Source of the DNA: Geminicoccaceae bacterium
GTDB taxonomy: Bacteria > Pseudomonadota > Alphaproteobacteria > Geminicoccales > Geminicoccaceae
Length of the DNA stretch: 16,725 bases
NCBI GenBank assembly: GCA_020446285.1
Contig: JAGREZ010000134.1
Location: 1-16,725 of the forward strand
Direction of reading: 5' to 3'
The number at the start of each line of letters is the position of its first letter. The stretch's first letter is position 1. Shown here one piece after another: positions 1 through 6,893 of this stretch. A program made the translations under genes and the position numbers. The notes beneath the pieces are model-generated. The model was not told the DNA's origin and did no database searches. It saw only the letters and a list, made by a program, of their open reading frames with translations.

Positions 1-841
1 TGGGCTCGCCCGCGGCAGTCGGCTCGACCTCGAACACGTCGAGCCCGGCGCCTGCGATCCTTCTCTGTCGGAGCGCATCATACAGCGCCTTCTTGTCGAC
101 GGTCGGCCCGCGCGAGGTGTTGATCAAGAAGGCCGTGGGCTTCATCAGGGAGAGCCGTTCGGCATTGACGATACCGCGCGTTTCCTCGGTCAAGGGGCAG
201 CTCACCGAGAGGAAATCGGCCTCGCGGAAAAGCGTGTCGAGATCCACCAGCTCGATTCCGAGCTCTTTCGCCACCGTCTCGTCGGCATAGGGGTCGTATG
301 CGATGAAGTGCATGCCGAGCGGTTCGGCGATGCGAAAGACCTCCGCACCGATATTGCCGATGCCGAGCTGGCCGAGGGTGCGGCCAACGAGGCCCGTGCC
401 CATATGCTCGCTGCGTTGCGCCCAGCCGGAAGGACCCTTGCGGACGAGCGTGTCCTTGGTCTTGAGCCGTCCGGCAAGGGCGAGGATAAAGGTCAGGATG
501 GCGACGGCTACCGGCCGGCGAACACCGTCGGGCGTGGTGCAGAGCACGATGCCGTTATCCGTGCATGCGTCCACGTCGACCGAATCGAAGCCGACGCCGA
601 AGCGCGCGACGATGGCCAGCCGCCCGCTCTTCGGCACGCTGCCCCGTGAAAAGCGCGGCACGAGCAGGATCAGCGCGTCGATATCCTCTAGCGCGGATGC
701 GGGGATTGCGCCGTCGACGGCATCGACATGGACGACCTCGATACGCGGATCATTCTCGAGCGGCGAGAGATCGAACATCGGATAGGCCGGACTGCCATCC
801 GGCTTTCTGAAATCCCCGCTGAGTGCGACACGAAACGACAC
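1..841 (-). CDS. D-2-hydroxyacid dehydrogenase, NAD-binding (C-terminus beyond left edge)
   Basis: Probable NAD(P)-dependent oxidoreductase of the D-isomer 2-hydroxyacid dehydrogenase family (phosphoglycerate dehydrogenase-like), interconverting a 2-hydroxy acid and a 2-oxo acid in the cytoplasm. 280 codons are present. I read an N-terminal flavodoxin-like half with ARFGVGFDSVD near residue 79, the Rossmann motif GIGNIG at 160-165 followed by the acidic YDPY (D183), the catalytic-arginine segment NTSRGPTVD (R244) and the catalytic-glutamate segment DVFEVEP at 268-274. The catalytic His and the C-terminal helix lie beyond the window. The GTG start at 841 is chosen because AGGGGAG precedes it by 8 nt and no ATG fits. 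It lies 58 bp downstream of the aldolase gene on the same strand, so the pair is probably one operon. Substrate cannot be read from the sequence; family assignment is firm. Confidence 0.85.
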   Translation of the reverse strand, partial: MSFRVALSGDFRKPDGSPAYPMFDLSPLENDPRIEVVHVDAVDGAIPASALEDIDALILLVPRFSRGSVPKSGRLAIVARFGVGFDSVDVDACTDNGIVLCTTPDGVRRPVAVAILTFILALAGRLKTKDTLVRKGPSGWAQRSEHMGTGLVGRTLGQLGIGNIGAEVFRIAEPLGMHFIAYDPYADETVAKELGIELVDLDTLFREADFLSVSCPLTEETRGIVNAERLSLMKPTAFLINTSRGPTVDKKALYDALRQRRIAGAGLDVFEVEPTAAGEP

Positions 842-899
842 GACAGTTTCTCCCCTGTTGTTCTTCTTCGAGCTTCCGGCGCCGGTCCGGCATTTTGTC

Positions 900-1682
900 T
901 CAGGTCTTGCCGACACCGTCGCGAATGGCATCGAGCCCCTGGCGAAGCGCTGTCTGATAGAGCCAGACATCGCCACTGTAGCATATGAAATTCCAGCCCT
1001 GGCCGGCGAGGTCGACACCTTCCCCGGTGGTGCCGACGAGGCGGCCCAGCGCCTTGCCATTCGCCTTTCCGGCCCGGTTGACCTTCGCCATCGCGTCGAT
1101 GAATCGAGGGTCTTCGAACGCACCGGGAATGCCCATCGAGCAGCTGAGATCGAAATGGCCGACCCAGAGGCAATCGACTCCGTCGAGCGCGGCGATGGCA
1201 TCGACATTGGCGATACCCGCCTCCGTTTCGATGAGTGCAACGAAGACCGTCTGATCATTGCTGTCCTTGAACATGTCGAGGACCGGCCGCATGCGATAGA
1301 GATCGTTGCCCAGTCCGGGTGCTACGCCGCGGGCACCTGCCGGCGTGTATTTCATCGAGCGGATCACCGCTTGCGCTTCTCCGACAGTACCGAGCATCGG
1401 TATGACGATTCCCTCCGCGCCGAGATCGAGCGCGCGGGCGATATGGTCGCTGGAATGGCTCGGCACGCGGACCATGGTCGCTAGGTCGGCCGCCTCCATG
1501 AAGCGCAATACGGCTGCGAGCGTGTCGAAACTCATGCCGCTGTGCTCCATGTCGAGAAAGCAGAAGGCGCAGCCGGCTTCCCTGAGCATGTATCCTATGC
1601 CCGGTGTAACGAACTCCCCGACATAATGTCCGAGCCTGAGGCCCGTGCCGGTCATGAGCGCCTTGAGCTGACCTCTTGCCAT
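900..1682 (-). CDS. HpcH/HpaI-family 2-oxo-acid aldolase
   Basis: Class II (metal-dependent) aldolase/citrate-lyase-fold protein of the HpcH/HpaI family, 260 residues, the usual length. Family enzymes cleave 4-hydroxy-2-oxo acids to pyruvate and an aldehyde. Recognisable landmarks are DMEHS with the putative base H47, VRVP with R72, KYTPAGARG at 111-119, the metal ligand E152 in ALIETEAG, and D178 in VGHFDLSCSMG. An upstream in-frame extension is open, but ATG 1682 has a good GGAGG ribosome binding site and gives the standard N-terminus MARGQL; an ATG six codons earlier is a poorer choice. It precedes the 2-hydroxyacid dehydrogenase gene on the same strand, suggesting one catabolic route in which aldolase product or precursor is reduced or oxidised. 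The exact substrate (2-keto-3-deoxy sugar acid or 4-hydroxy-2-oxo-heptanedioate type) is not decidable here. Confidence 0.88.
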   Translation of the reverse strand: MARGQLKALMTGTGLRLGHYVGEFVTPGIGYMLREAGCAFCFLDMEHSGMSFDTLAAVLRFMEAADLATMVRVPSHSSDHIARALDLGAEGIVIPMLGTVGEAQAVIRSMKYTPAGARGVAPGLGNDLYRMRPVLDMFKDSNDQTVFVALIETEAGIANVDAIAALDGVDCLWVGHFDLSCSMGIPGAFEDPRFIDAMAKVNRAGKANGKALGRLVGTTGEGVDLAGQGWNFICYSGDVWLYQTALRQGLDAIRDGVGKT

Positions 1683-1727
1683 TCGTGCTTCCTCCCCCAT
1701 GCCGCTCTCGCCAGATGCGGTCGGATG

Positions 1728-1757
1728 ATAGTAGACGAGCATGAGCGGGAAAGACAA
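1728..1757 (-). promoter_or_regulatory. Putative sigma-70 promoter for the aldolase-dehydrogenase operon
   Basis: On the minus strand, TTGTCT (1757-1752) is followed after 18 nt by TACTAT (1733-1728). Transcription would begin near 1720, leaving a leader of about 38 nt before the aldolase start at 1682. Read by eye from consensus similarity only. The divergent mobA gene starts 180 bp from the aldolase gene, so this space must hold promoters for both; a weaker plus-strand candidate for mobA is TTGCGG-N16-TATGGC at 1776-1803. Confidence 0.4.
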
Positions 1758-1861
1758 ATGGCCTTTGATGCGTGGTTGCGGTGCGTGGGTTCGCCGGTAT
1801 GGCCGGGAGCCTGTCCATCGCAGCAACGGCCAGCTGACAGGGTGAAGGGAGGGAAGCAGCC

Positions 1862-2548
1862 ATGATCGAGCGATCATCCGGCGAGGCGGCGGGGTTGGTG
1901 GCTGTTCTGCTCGCCGGCGGGATGGCACGGCGCATGGGCGGCGGCGACAAGGCGCTCGTCGCGTTTGGCGGCCGTCCTCTCATCTCCCATGTCATCGAAC
2001 GGATGCGCCCGCAGGTCGATGCGCTGGTCATCAACGCCAATGGCGATCCGTCACGCTTTCGCGAATTCGGGCTTCCGGTCGAAGCGGATGCGGTTCCGGG
2101 GTTTGCCGGGCCGCTCGCCGGCATTCTCGCCGGCATGCGGTGGACACTTGCGCATCGTCCGGGTCACCCCTGGCTCCTGAGCGTACCGACCGACACGCCG
2201 TTTCTCCCCGCCGATCTGGGCGAGCGGCTCAAGGAGGCGCGCGACAGGGCGGGCGCGCACCTTGCCTGCGCGATGTCCGCCGACCGGACACATCCCGTCG
2301 TCGGATTGTGGGACGCGCGTCTCGCCGACGATCTGGAACGGGCGATGGTGGAAGACGACATGCGCAAGATCGATCTCTGGACCGCGCGTTTCCGGATCGC
2401 CCAAGCGTCATTTCCCATCGAGCCGGTCGATCCCTTCTACAATATCAATCGCCCAAGGGATCTTGCGGAGGCAGCTGGTCTCGCACGAGCAGCGATGGCA
2501 TCATTGCCAACCGAAAGCCCGTCGAGGGCGGTCAACCCCAAGTCCTGA
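1862..2548 (+). CDS. mobA: Molybdenum cofactor guanylyltransferase MobA
   Basis: Transfers GMP from GTP to molybdopterin-bound molybdenum, producing the guanine dinucleotide cofactor of DMSO-reductase-family enzymes; cytoplasmic. The 228-residue protein shows the nucleotidyltransferase signature LAGGMARRMGGGDKAL at 17-32, GPLAGI at 83-88, the magnesium-binding PTDTP at 109-113 (D111), and the MobA C-terminal FYNINRPRDL at 192-201. Length is slightly above the usual 190-210, from a ten-residue N-terminal lead and a tail rich in Pro, Ser and Thr. ATG 1862 has AGGGAGGG about 8 nt upstream. No other molybdopterin gene is adjacent. It is divergent from the aldolase operon and followed by a convincing hairpin terminator, so it is probably monocistronic. 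Confidence 0.93.
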   Translation: MIERSSGEAAGLVAVLLAGGMARRMGGGDKALVAFGGRPLISHVIERMRPQVDALVINANGDPSRFREFGLPVEADAVPGFAGPLAGILAGMRWTLAHRPGHPWLLSVPTDTPFLPADLGERLKEARDRAGAHLACAMSADRTHPVVGLWDARLADDLERAMVEDDMRKIDLWTARFRIAQASFPIEPVDPFYNINRPRDLAEAAGLARAAMASLPTESPSRAVNPKS

Positions 2549-2594
2549 GCAAGAGCGATTGACCACACATCGCGACATCGGGTGATGCGGGTTG

Positions 2595-2630
2595 CCGGCG
2601 CGGTCTCGAGTTCGCGCCGGTTTCCCTTTC
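2595..2630 (+). terminator. Hairpin terminator after mobA
   Basis: A perfect 8-bp stem, CCGGCGCG (2595-2602) with CGCGCCGG (2613-2620), closes a 10-nt loop and is followed by TTTCCCTTTC. The T run is interrupted, so it is a moderate rather than ideal intrinsic terminator, but its place 46 bp after the mobA stop fits. Confidence 0.6.
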
Positions 2631-2729
2631 TGCAACGATCGAGAAGTCGCAGGAAGAGTGTTCGGCTTGCCGCGGGATCGGGGGAAGGCTAACAGCGTGT
2701 TGAGCTATTGCCGCTGAAGGGACGCGCTG

Positions 2730-3599
2730 TTGGAGGATCGCAGGAAGGGGTTTCTGGCGCTCATGGTGAGCACGGTCGTCTGGCTCACCTTTCCCTTCAT
2801 ATTCAAGGCCGTCAGTCATGTCGGCAGTTTCGAGGTGCTGGCGAACCGGGTCGTCTGGTCGGCGGCATTCATGCTGGGAATGCTGGCGCTGGGCGGGATC
2901 CGCGCCGACCTTCTCTCGATCCTGCGCAATCGCCGCCAGTTGCTGGTCCTCACCCTTACCGGCGCGCTCATTGCCGGAAACTGGCTCGTCTATGTGATCG
3001 GCGTGCAGAGCGGCCGGGTGCTGGATGTCAGCCTCGGTTTCTTCATATCGCCGCTTTTCGCCGTCCTTCTCGCCGTTATCGTCCTGCACGAGCCCATGCG
3101 GCCGCTTCAGTTTGCGGCGATCGTCATCGCCGCGCTCTCGACCCTCAACCTGATCGTGCAGCTTGGCGCGGTGCCGCTGATTTCGCTGTCGCTCGCCGCA
3201 ACGTTCAGCATTTACGGCATCCTGCGCAAGACGCAGGACATTCCCGCGGCAGCAGGATTGCTGGTCGAGACATTCATGATGCTTCCGGTGGCGCTGGCAT
3301 ATCTCGGCTGGCTGCAGGTCAGAGGTGAACTCGGGCTGTTCGCGCATGGCCCATGGACCACGCTCGTTCTCGTGCTCGGCGGCATCGTCACCGCCATTCC
3401 GCTCCTGACATTCAACATCGCCGCCCGCTGCCTTCCCTATAGCGTTGTCGGGTTGACGCTCTACCTCATTCCGTCGGTCCTCTTCATCATGGGTGTTGCC
3501 CTTTTCGGAGAACCGCTCAGCCCCGTTCGGCTGTTGACGTTTGCGGGTATCTGGCTGGCGCTGGCACTCTATCTCGGGGAAACCCTGTTCAAGCGATGA
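2730..3599 (+). CDS. rarD: RarD-type EamA/DMT-superfamily transporter
   Basis: Inner-membrane permease of 289 residues with about ten hydrophobic segments, belonging to the drug/metabolite transporter superfamily. Diagnostic RarD segments are NWLVYVIGVQSGRVLDVSLG at 84-103 followed by FFISPL, the IYGILRKTQ loop at 161-169, and TAIPLLTFNIAAR at 221-233; GEP at 260-262 matches the last EamA repeat. RarD homologues are named after E. coli RarD (chloramphenicol-sensitive protein), but the transported substrate is generally unknown. The first in-frame ATG is twelve codons inside TM1, so the TTG at 2730 is preferred: it gives the family N-terminus (RRKGFLAL) and has AAGGGA 7 nt upstream. The ihfA gene follows after 215 bp with its own promoter, so no operon is implied. 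Confidence 0.88.
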   Translation: MEDRRKGFLALMVSTVVWLTFPFIFKAVSHVGSFEVLANRVVWSAAFMLGMLALGGIRADLLSILRNRRQLLVLTLTGALIAGNWLVYVIGVQSGRVLDVSLGFFISPLFAVLLAVIVLHEPMRPLQFAAIVIAALSTLNLIVQLGAVPLISLSLAATFSIYGILRKTQDIPAAAGLLVETFMMLPVALAYLGWLQVRGELGLFAHGPWTTLVLVLGGIVTAIPLLTFNIAARCLPYSVVGLTLYLIPSVLFIMGVALFGEPLSPVRLLTFAGIWLALALYLGETLFKR

Positions 3600-3662
3600 G
3601 GCGATCATAGTTTCGCCTTGAGCGTGAAGGAGTTGCGCGAATGTTCGAATCCACGGTACGTC

Positions 3663-3686
3663 GCTGTATTCATGGCTGTATTCATG
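3663..3686 (+). repeat. Perfect tandem repeat of 12 bp (two copies)
   Basis: GCTGTATTCATG occurs twice back to back (3663-3674 and 3675-3686) with no mismatch. It lies 24 bp upstream of the proposed ihfA -35 box at 3710, a normal position for an activator or repressor bound as two same-facing units about one helical turn apart. No regulator can be assigned. Confidence 0.9.
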
Positions 3687-3709
3687 ACCTCCGGCATGTT
3701 ACGCACCTG

Positions 3710-3738
3710 TTGACGGAACATACTGTGTCATCTAGCTT
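3710..3738 (+). promoter_or_regulatory. Putative sigma-70 promoter of ihfA
   Basis: TTGACG (3710-3715) and TAGCTT (3733-3738) are separated by 17 nt. A run of eight T residues (3737-3744) overlaps the -10 box end and expected start site. Transcription would start near 3745, giving a leader of about 70 nt before ATG 3815. This is the best promoter-like element in the rarD-ihfA gap. Confidence 0.5.
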
Positions 3739-3814
3739 TTTTTTAGTGGAAAGCGGCGTCCGGGCGACGCCGGACGGGGTGTGAAACGGAGAGAGGCGAG
3801 GGAGCTGCGGATCC

Positions 3815-4120
3815 ATGGCGGGACGTACCGTTACGAGGGCGCAATTGGCCGAAGCCGTGTATCAGCAGATCGGTCTTTCACGGAGCGAATCGGCAGAACT
3901 GGTCGATTCAATCCTTGGCGAGATCGGCGATGCGCTGGTCAGCGAGGGGGAAGTGAAGATTTCCTCGTTCGGCACCTTCATTGTCCGGCAGAAAGGTGAG
4001 CGGGTCGGCCGCAACCCCAAAACCGGCACCGAGGTTCCGATCCTTCCGCGCAAGGTTCTCGTCTTTCGGGCTTCTCAGGTTCTCAAGAGTCGCATCAATG
4101 GCGAGGCGGCGTCGAGCTGA
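3815..4120 (+). CDS. ihfA: Integration host factor subunit alpha
   Basis: Nucleoid-associated DNA-bending protein that acts as a heterodimer with IhfB in transcription, replication and recombination. The 101-residue protein has the full HU/IHF fold: N-terminal helices beginning [19 protein letters not shown], the [13 protein letters not shown] strand region at 48-60, and the DNA-intercalating beta arm [12 protein letters not shown] at 65-76 with the conserved R66-N67-P68. The [10 protein letters not shown] form and the [15 protein letters not shown] helix fit the alpha subunit rather than IhfB or HU. ATG 3815 has GGAG 10 nt upstream. Its TGA overlaps the start of the next gene by one base, so the two are translationally coupled. 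The order ihfA, MerR-like regulator, tRNA-Pro is common in alphaproteobacteria; the fabH and plsX genes that often precede it are absent here. Confidence 0.95.
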   Translation: MAGRTVTRAQLAEAVYQQIGLSRSESAELVDSILGEIGDALVSEGEVKISSFGTFIVRQKGERVGRNPKTGTEVPILPRKVLVFRASQVLKSRINGEAASS

Positions 4121-4707
4121 TGTCTGCCGCCGCGCCAAAGCGAAAGGACGAGGCGATGGTCAGCACCACCGGTTTTGAGGCGGGCGACGGCGGGGAGACG
4201 AACGAGGCCGATGCGGGTGACATGGCGGCGAAACGCAACGGAAAATCGACATCGGCATTCCGGACCATCAGCGAGGTCGCCGAGGAACTCGATGTCGCCC
4301 AGCATGTCCTGCGGTTCTGGGAAAGCAAGTTTCCCCAGGTCCGGCCGCTCAAGCGCGGCGGCGGACGGCGCTATTACCGCCCGGAAGACGTTGCCCTCCT
4401 TCGCGATATCCGCATTCTTCTCTACGGGGAAGGTTACACCATAAAGGGGGCGCAGAAATTGTTGCGGCAACGCCGCAGCAAGGCGGCTCGCGCGGAAGGT
4501 GCGGCGCGGCCTGCGGAAAAGGATGACGCATCATCGCCCGCAAGGGTCGCAAAGGCATCCTTGGGCGAGAGCGCCGGACAGTCCGCAAATGTCGGCCTCT
4601 CCGATGACAAGGTCATGGGGCTGAGAACCTTGCGCGGGGAACTTCTCGCAATGCGAGACCTTCTGCGTGATGCTGTCTCCGACGCCGGCGAAACTGCCGA
4701 TCCGTGA
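4120..4707 (+). CDS. MerR-like transcriptional regulator encoded with ihfA
   Basis: Probable DNA-binding protein of 195 residues. A winged-helix MerR domain spans about 47-117, with the helix-turn-helix [20 protein letters not shown], then [10 protein letters not shown] and the wing [19 protein letters not shown]. There is no effector-binding cysteine or drug-binding domain after it. The rest (118-195) is an Ala/Ser/Lys-rich stretch and a short amphipathic Leu-rich helix ([19 protein letters not shown]), possibly a dimerisation element. The first 45 residues look disordered. ATG 4120 overlaps the ihfA stop (TGATG); in-frame ATGs at 4156 and 4222 are possible alternatives closer to the domain. 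Targets are unknown. The 3' end abuts the tRNA-Pro promoter. Confidence 0.85.
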   Translation: MSAAAPKRKDEAMVSTTGFEAGDGGETNEADAGDMAAKRNGKSTSAFRTISEVAEELDVAQHVLRFWESKFPQVRPLKRGGGRRYYRPEDVALLRDIRILLYGEGYTIKGAQKLLRQRRSKAARAEGAARPAEKDDASSPARVAKASLGESAGQSANVGLSDDKVMGLRTLRGELLAMRDLLRDAVSDAGETADP

Positions 4708-4736
4708 TTGCCCAAGCCATTCGGCGCCGCTATAGT
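4708..4736 (+). promoter_or_regulatory. Promoter of tRNA-Pro
   Basis: TTGCCC (4708-4713) is followed after exactly 17 nt by TATAGT (4731-4736), starting at the very base after the MerR-like gene's stop codon. The start site would be near 4743, leaving about 74 nt of 5' leader for RNase P removal; this leader contains an imperfect hairpin around 4749-4779. It is the best match to consensus in the window. Confidence 0.65.
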
Positions 4737-4816
4737 CCGGCGCATTCCGGTAGCGGGTGTTTCGCATCCCGTACCGCCTAGGGGCCGCTGGTCGAAGCCG
4801 GCCTGCCCCGCCAAGT

Positions 4817-4893
4817 CGGAGCGTAGCGCAGCCTGGTAGCGCATCAGTCTGGGGGACTGGGGGTCGCAGGTTCAAATCCTGCCGCTCCGACCA
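4817..4893 (+). tRNA. tRNA-Pro (anticodon GGG)
   Basis: A complete 77-nt cloverleaf including encoded CCA. The acceptor stem is CGGAGCG (4817-4823) with CGCTCCG (4883-4889); the D arm holds GCGC/GCGC around AGCCTGGTA. The anticodon stem TCAGT/ACTGG has one U-G pair and encloses the loop CTGGGGG, giving anticodon GGG. The T arm is GCAGG-TTCAAAT-CCTGC. Sequence closely resembles proteobacterial tRNA-Pro. It forms the left border of the glycan gene island. Confidence 0.97.
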
Positions 4894-5053
4894 CCGTTTC
4901 CATTCCAATGCGAGAGTTTGCAACCGGATTGAGGTCCACGCGGCGCCGGAAAGCCGCGCCCGATCCGCGTACCGGAATCATCGGGGTTGGCAGTGGGTGG
5001 GAAGGAGGCCGTTCGCCCCGGAGACATCGGACAGAATACGGACAATCCATAAG

Positions 5054-5082
5054 TTGTGCGAGAATTTGCACCATGATATGCA
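5054..5082 (+). promoter_or_regulatory. Putative promoter of the glycan gene cluster
   Basis: TTGTGC (5054-5059), 17-nt spacer, TATGCA (5077-5082), about 36 bp before the chosen start of the GT2 gene. The surrounding stretch 5036-5095 is visibly richer in A and T than its flanks. The rest of the 224-bp space after the tRNA shows no gene I can support. Confidence 0.35.
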
Positions 5083-5117
5083 ACCGACGGCTTTGTCAGA
5101 TCGGGGTCAGATTGCGC

Positions 5118-6074
5118 ATGAAGTTTATGGTCGGAATTTGCACTTGCGATCGACTTCCCTTGTTGCGGTCCCTTCTCCGGCATCTGTGCGAGATCCGCCT
5201 CGATTCGCTGGCCAGCGCGCAGGTGGAAATTCTCGTGGTTGACAACAAGCCTACGGGCGAGGTCGCGACCCTTTGCCGTGATCTGGCGCGGGCGATGCCG
5301 GTGCCGCTCCATTTCGTCGAGGAACGACGACGTGGAATTTCCTACGCGCGCGACCGTGCAGTGGTCGAGGCACTCGAACGGGACGCGGATTTTCTCTGCT
5401 TCATCGATGATGACGACCGCCCCGAGCTTGACTGGCTGGTCGATCTGGCGAGACGCCAGGGCTCGACCGGTGTGGATATCGTCGTCGGAAACCGGGTCTA
5501 TGTGGAAGATGCGGCGAATTTCGACAAACCGGACGCAGGCGAGCCCGATCCGCGAACGCGGAACGAGACGAAGATCTGGAAGAGCAACGGCTTGCCCAAT
5601 CTTCTCAGCACATGCAATGTCCTGATCAGCCGGAACATTCTCGAACGGCTTGCCTGCGAGGGGCCTGTCTTCGATCCGCTGTTCGGTTTGATGGGCGGTG
5701 AGGATGCCGATTTCTTCATGCGTGCGAGGGGGATGGGCGCGGACATCGCGAGGGCCGATCGTTCGCTCGTTCGCAAACGGGTCTGGCTGGAGCGTGCGAC
5801 GGTAAGGGGCGTGATGCGACGCAAGTTCCGAAGCGGCTGCTCGGAAGGACATCTCGTCCGCCGCTATGTGAACGGTGGTCAGCGCCTGCGCTGGTTTGCC
5901 GCGATCGGCGGACGTTTCCTGCGCTCCGGCGGCGCACTCTTCGCCGGCTTGTTCGCCGCCTCGAAACGAGGCAAGGCACTGAGCAAACTTGCCTGGTGCT
6001 GCGGGGCTGTCTTCGGCTATGCGGGAGGAAACTACCGCTACTATGAGCAAAGCCCCGAGATCGTCCAGCCTTGA
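5118..6074 (+). CDS. Family 2 glycosyltransferase
   Basis: GT-A-fold inverting glycosyltransferase of 318 residues, transferring a sugar from a nucleotide donor to a surface glycan acceptor at the cytoplasmic face of the membrane. The N-terminus VGICTCDRLPLLRSLL is the usual GT2 opening. VEILVVDNKP lies at 36-45, RRGISYARDRAV at 71-82, the metal-binding acidic cluster FIDDDDRPE at 95-103 and the acceptor-side GGEDADFFMRA at 193-203, a catalytic ED motif. The C-terminal 60 residues include Arg/Lys-rich and hydrophobic patches that may attach to the membrane. The frame is open further upstream, but ATG 5118 puts the family N-terminus exactly at the start; its ribosome binding site (GGGGTCAG) is weak. 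It is the first gene of the putative island. Sugar specificity cannot be inferred. Confidence 0.85.
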   Translation: MKFMVGICTCDRLPLLRSLLRHLCEIRLDSLASAQVEILVVDNKPTGEVATLCRDLARAMPVPLHFVEERRRGISYARDRAVVEALERDADFLCFIDDDDRPELDWLVDLARRQGSTGVDIVVGNRVYVEDAANFDKPDAGEPDPRTRNETKIWKSNGLPNLLSTCNVLISRNILERLACEGPVFDPLFGLMGGEDADFFMRARGMGADIARADRSLVRKRVWLERATVRGVMRRKFRSGCSEGHLVRRYVNGGQRLRWFAAIGGRFLRSGGALFAGLFAASKRGKALSKLAWCCGAVFGYAGGNYRYYEQSPEIVQP

Positions 6075-6088
6075 AAATGGTACTGTCT

Positions 6089-6106
6089 CATGTTGACCGC
6101 AACATG
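6089..6106 (+). repeat. Perfect inverted repeat between the GT2 and GT25 genes
   Basis: CATGTTG (6089-6095), ACCG, CAACATG (6100-6106): seven-base arms with a four-base centre. It contains TTGACC (6093-6098), a possible -35 box, though no convincing -10 follows. It could be an operator or a small hairpin in the intergenic mRNA. No T run follows, so it is not a standard terminator. Confidence 0.5.
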
Positions 6107-6161
6107 TGTGCCTGCCAAGCTTGATCTCCATGAACCTCGATGTGGATTGTCCGGGTAACCC

Positions 6162-6893
6162 ATGGGATTGCCGATCTTCATCGTCACGCTCGAAGATGCG
6201 CTTTGTCGTCGTCAGAGCCTGATTGATAGTCTCGCCCGGTGGGATCTTCCGTTCGAACTCTGGTGGGCGGTGGACGGAAGGAAGGGGCTGACGCCGGATC
6301 ACGAATCGCTCATTGACCGGGATGCTGCCCGCAAGCGAATGCGGCGGGAGATGGGGAATGCAGAGTTCGCCTGTGCGCTTTCCCACCACATGATCTATCG
6401 GGCGATCTGCGAAAGCTGTCCTGACGGAGCCATTATCCTCGAAGATGACGCAATTCCCGATCCCAGGTTTGCAACGATCGCTGACCGCGCGATTGCCGGG
6501 GGAATGGACATGCTGCTGCTTGACCACAAGAATGCCGACGTCTCGCGGGTCGAGCAGGTAGCACTGGCGGAGGATGTCGATGCCTTCCGCCTTCTCTTTT
6601 CGCCGCATCTGACGACCGGCTACGCGTTGTCCGCGAATGCCGCGAGAACCCTCGTCGAGCAATCGCTTCCCCTCAGCTACACGGCCGACTGGCCCATCGA
6701 CATTTCGCGCATGAACAGCTGGGCGGTACATCCGCGTCTCGTCAACCATCCGGACCCGGACGAGGATCCCGCGCAAAGCACCATCAGCGCTGACAGGATC
6801 GGCAGGCGACCACGATCTTTCGGCGAGAAACTTGCCCGCTGGATCAACCCCGAGCGTCGGAGGAGACTGAAGATCCGGGAGCGGATATCGTGA
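6162..6893 (+). CDS. Family 25 glycosyltransferase (LPS-type)
   Basis: Glycosyltransferase of the GT25 family, typical of lipopolysaccharide or lipooligosaccharide core extension, often galactosyl transfer; the actual sugar is not determined. The 243-residue protein has the family order: IFIVTLEDALCRRQSL (5-20) with the conserved Arg, the WWAVDGRKG segment (34-42), EFACALSHHMIYRAI (68-82), the acidic catalytic motif AIILEDDAIPD (90-100) and TTGYALSANAARTLVE (151-166). The C-terminus is strongly basic (ERRRRLKIRERIS), fitting membrane association. ATG 6162 is the only sensible start, with a weak ribosome binding site. The stop overlaps the next gene's GTG start by four bases (GTGA), so the two proteins are probably made together. 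Confidence 0.88.
   Translation: MGLPIFIVTLEDALCRRQSLIDSLARWDLPFELWWAVDGRKGLTPDHESLIDRDAARKRMRREMGNAEFACALSHHMIYRAICESCPDGAIILEDDAIPDPRFATIADRAIAGGMDMLLLDHKNADVSRVEQVALAEDVDAFRLLFSPHLTTGYALSANAARTLVEQSLPLSYTADWPIDISRMNSWAVHPRLVNHPDPDEDPAQSTISADRIGRRPRSFGEKLARWINPERRRRLKIRERIS

Noticed and set aside
1683..1928. N-terminal extension of the aldolase frame
   Set aside because: Overlaps the mobA start and the divergent promoters; the family N-terminus and ribosome binding site point to 1682.
2532..3608. A 358-codon minus-strand frame opposite rarD
   Set aside because: Extremely polar (Glu, Arg, Gln, Asp), the mirror expected of a hydrophobic transporter gene; no domain.
3599..3618. Small hairpin AGGCGA/TCGCCT at the rarD stop
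   Set aside because: Only 6 bp, overlaps the stop codon and lacks a T run; not enough for a terminator call.
4872..6776. A 634-codon open frame on the minus strand opposite the GT2 and GT25 genes
   Set aside because: It crosses the tRNA 3' half and two genes with clear family motifs on the other strand; its protein is Arg/Pro/His-rich with no recognisable domain. Long antisense frames are common in GC-rich DNA.
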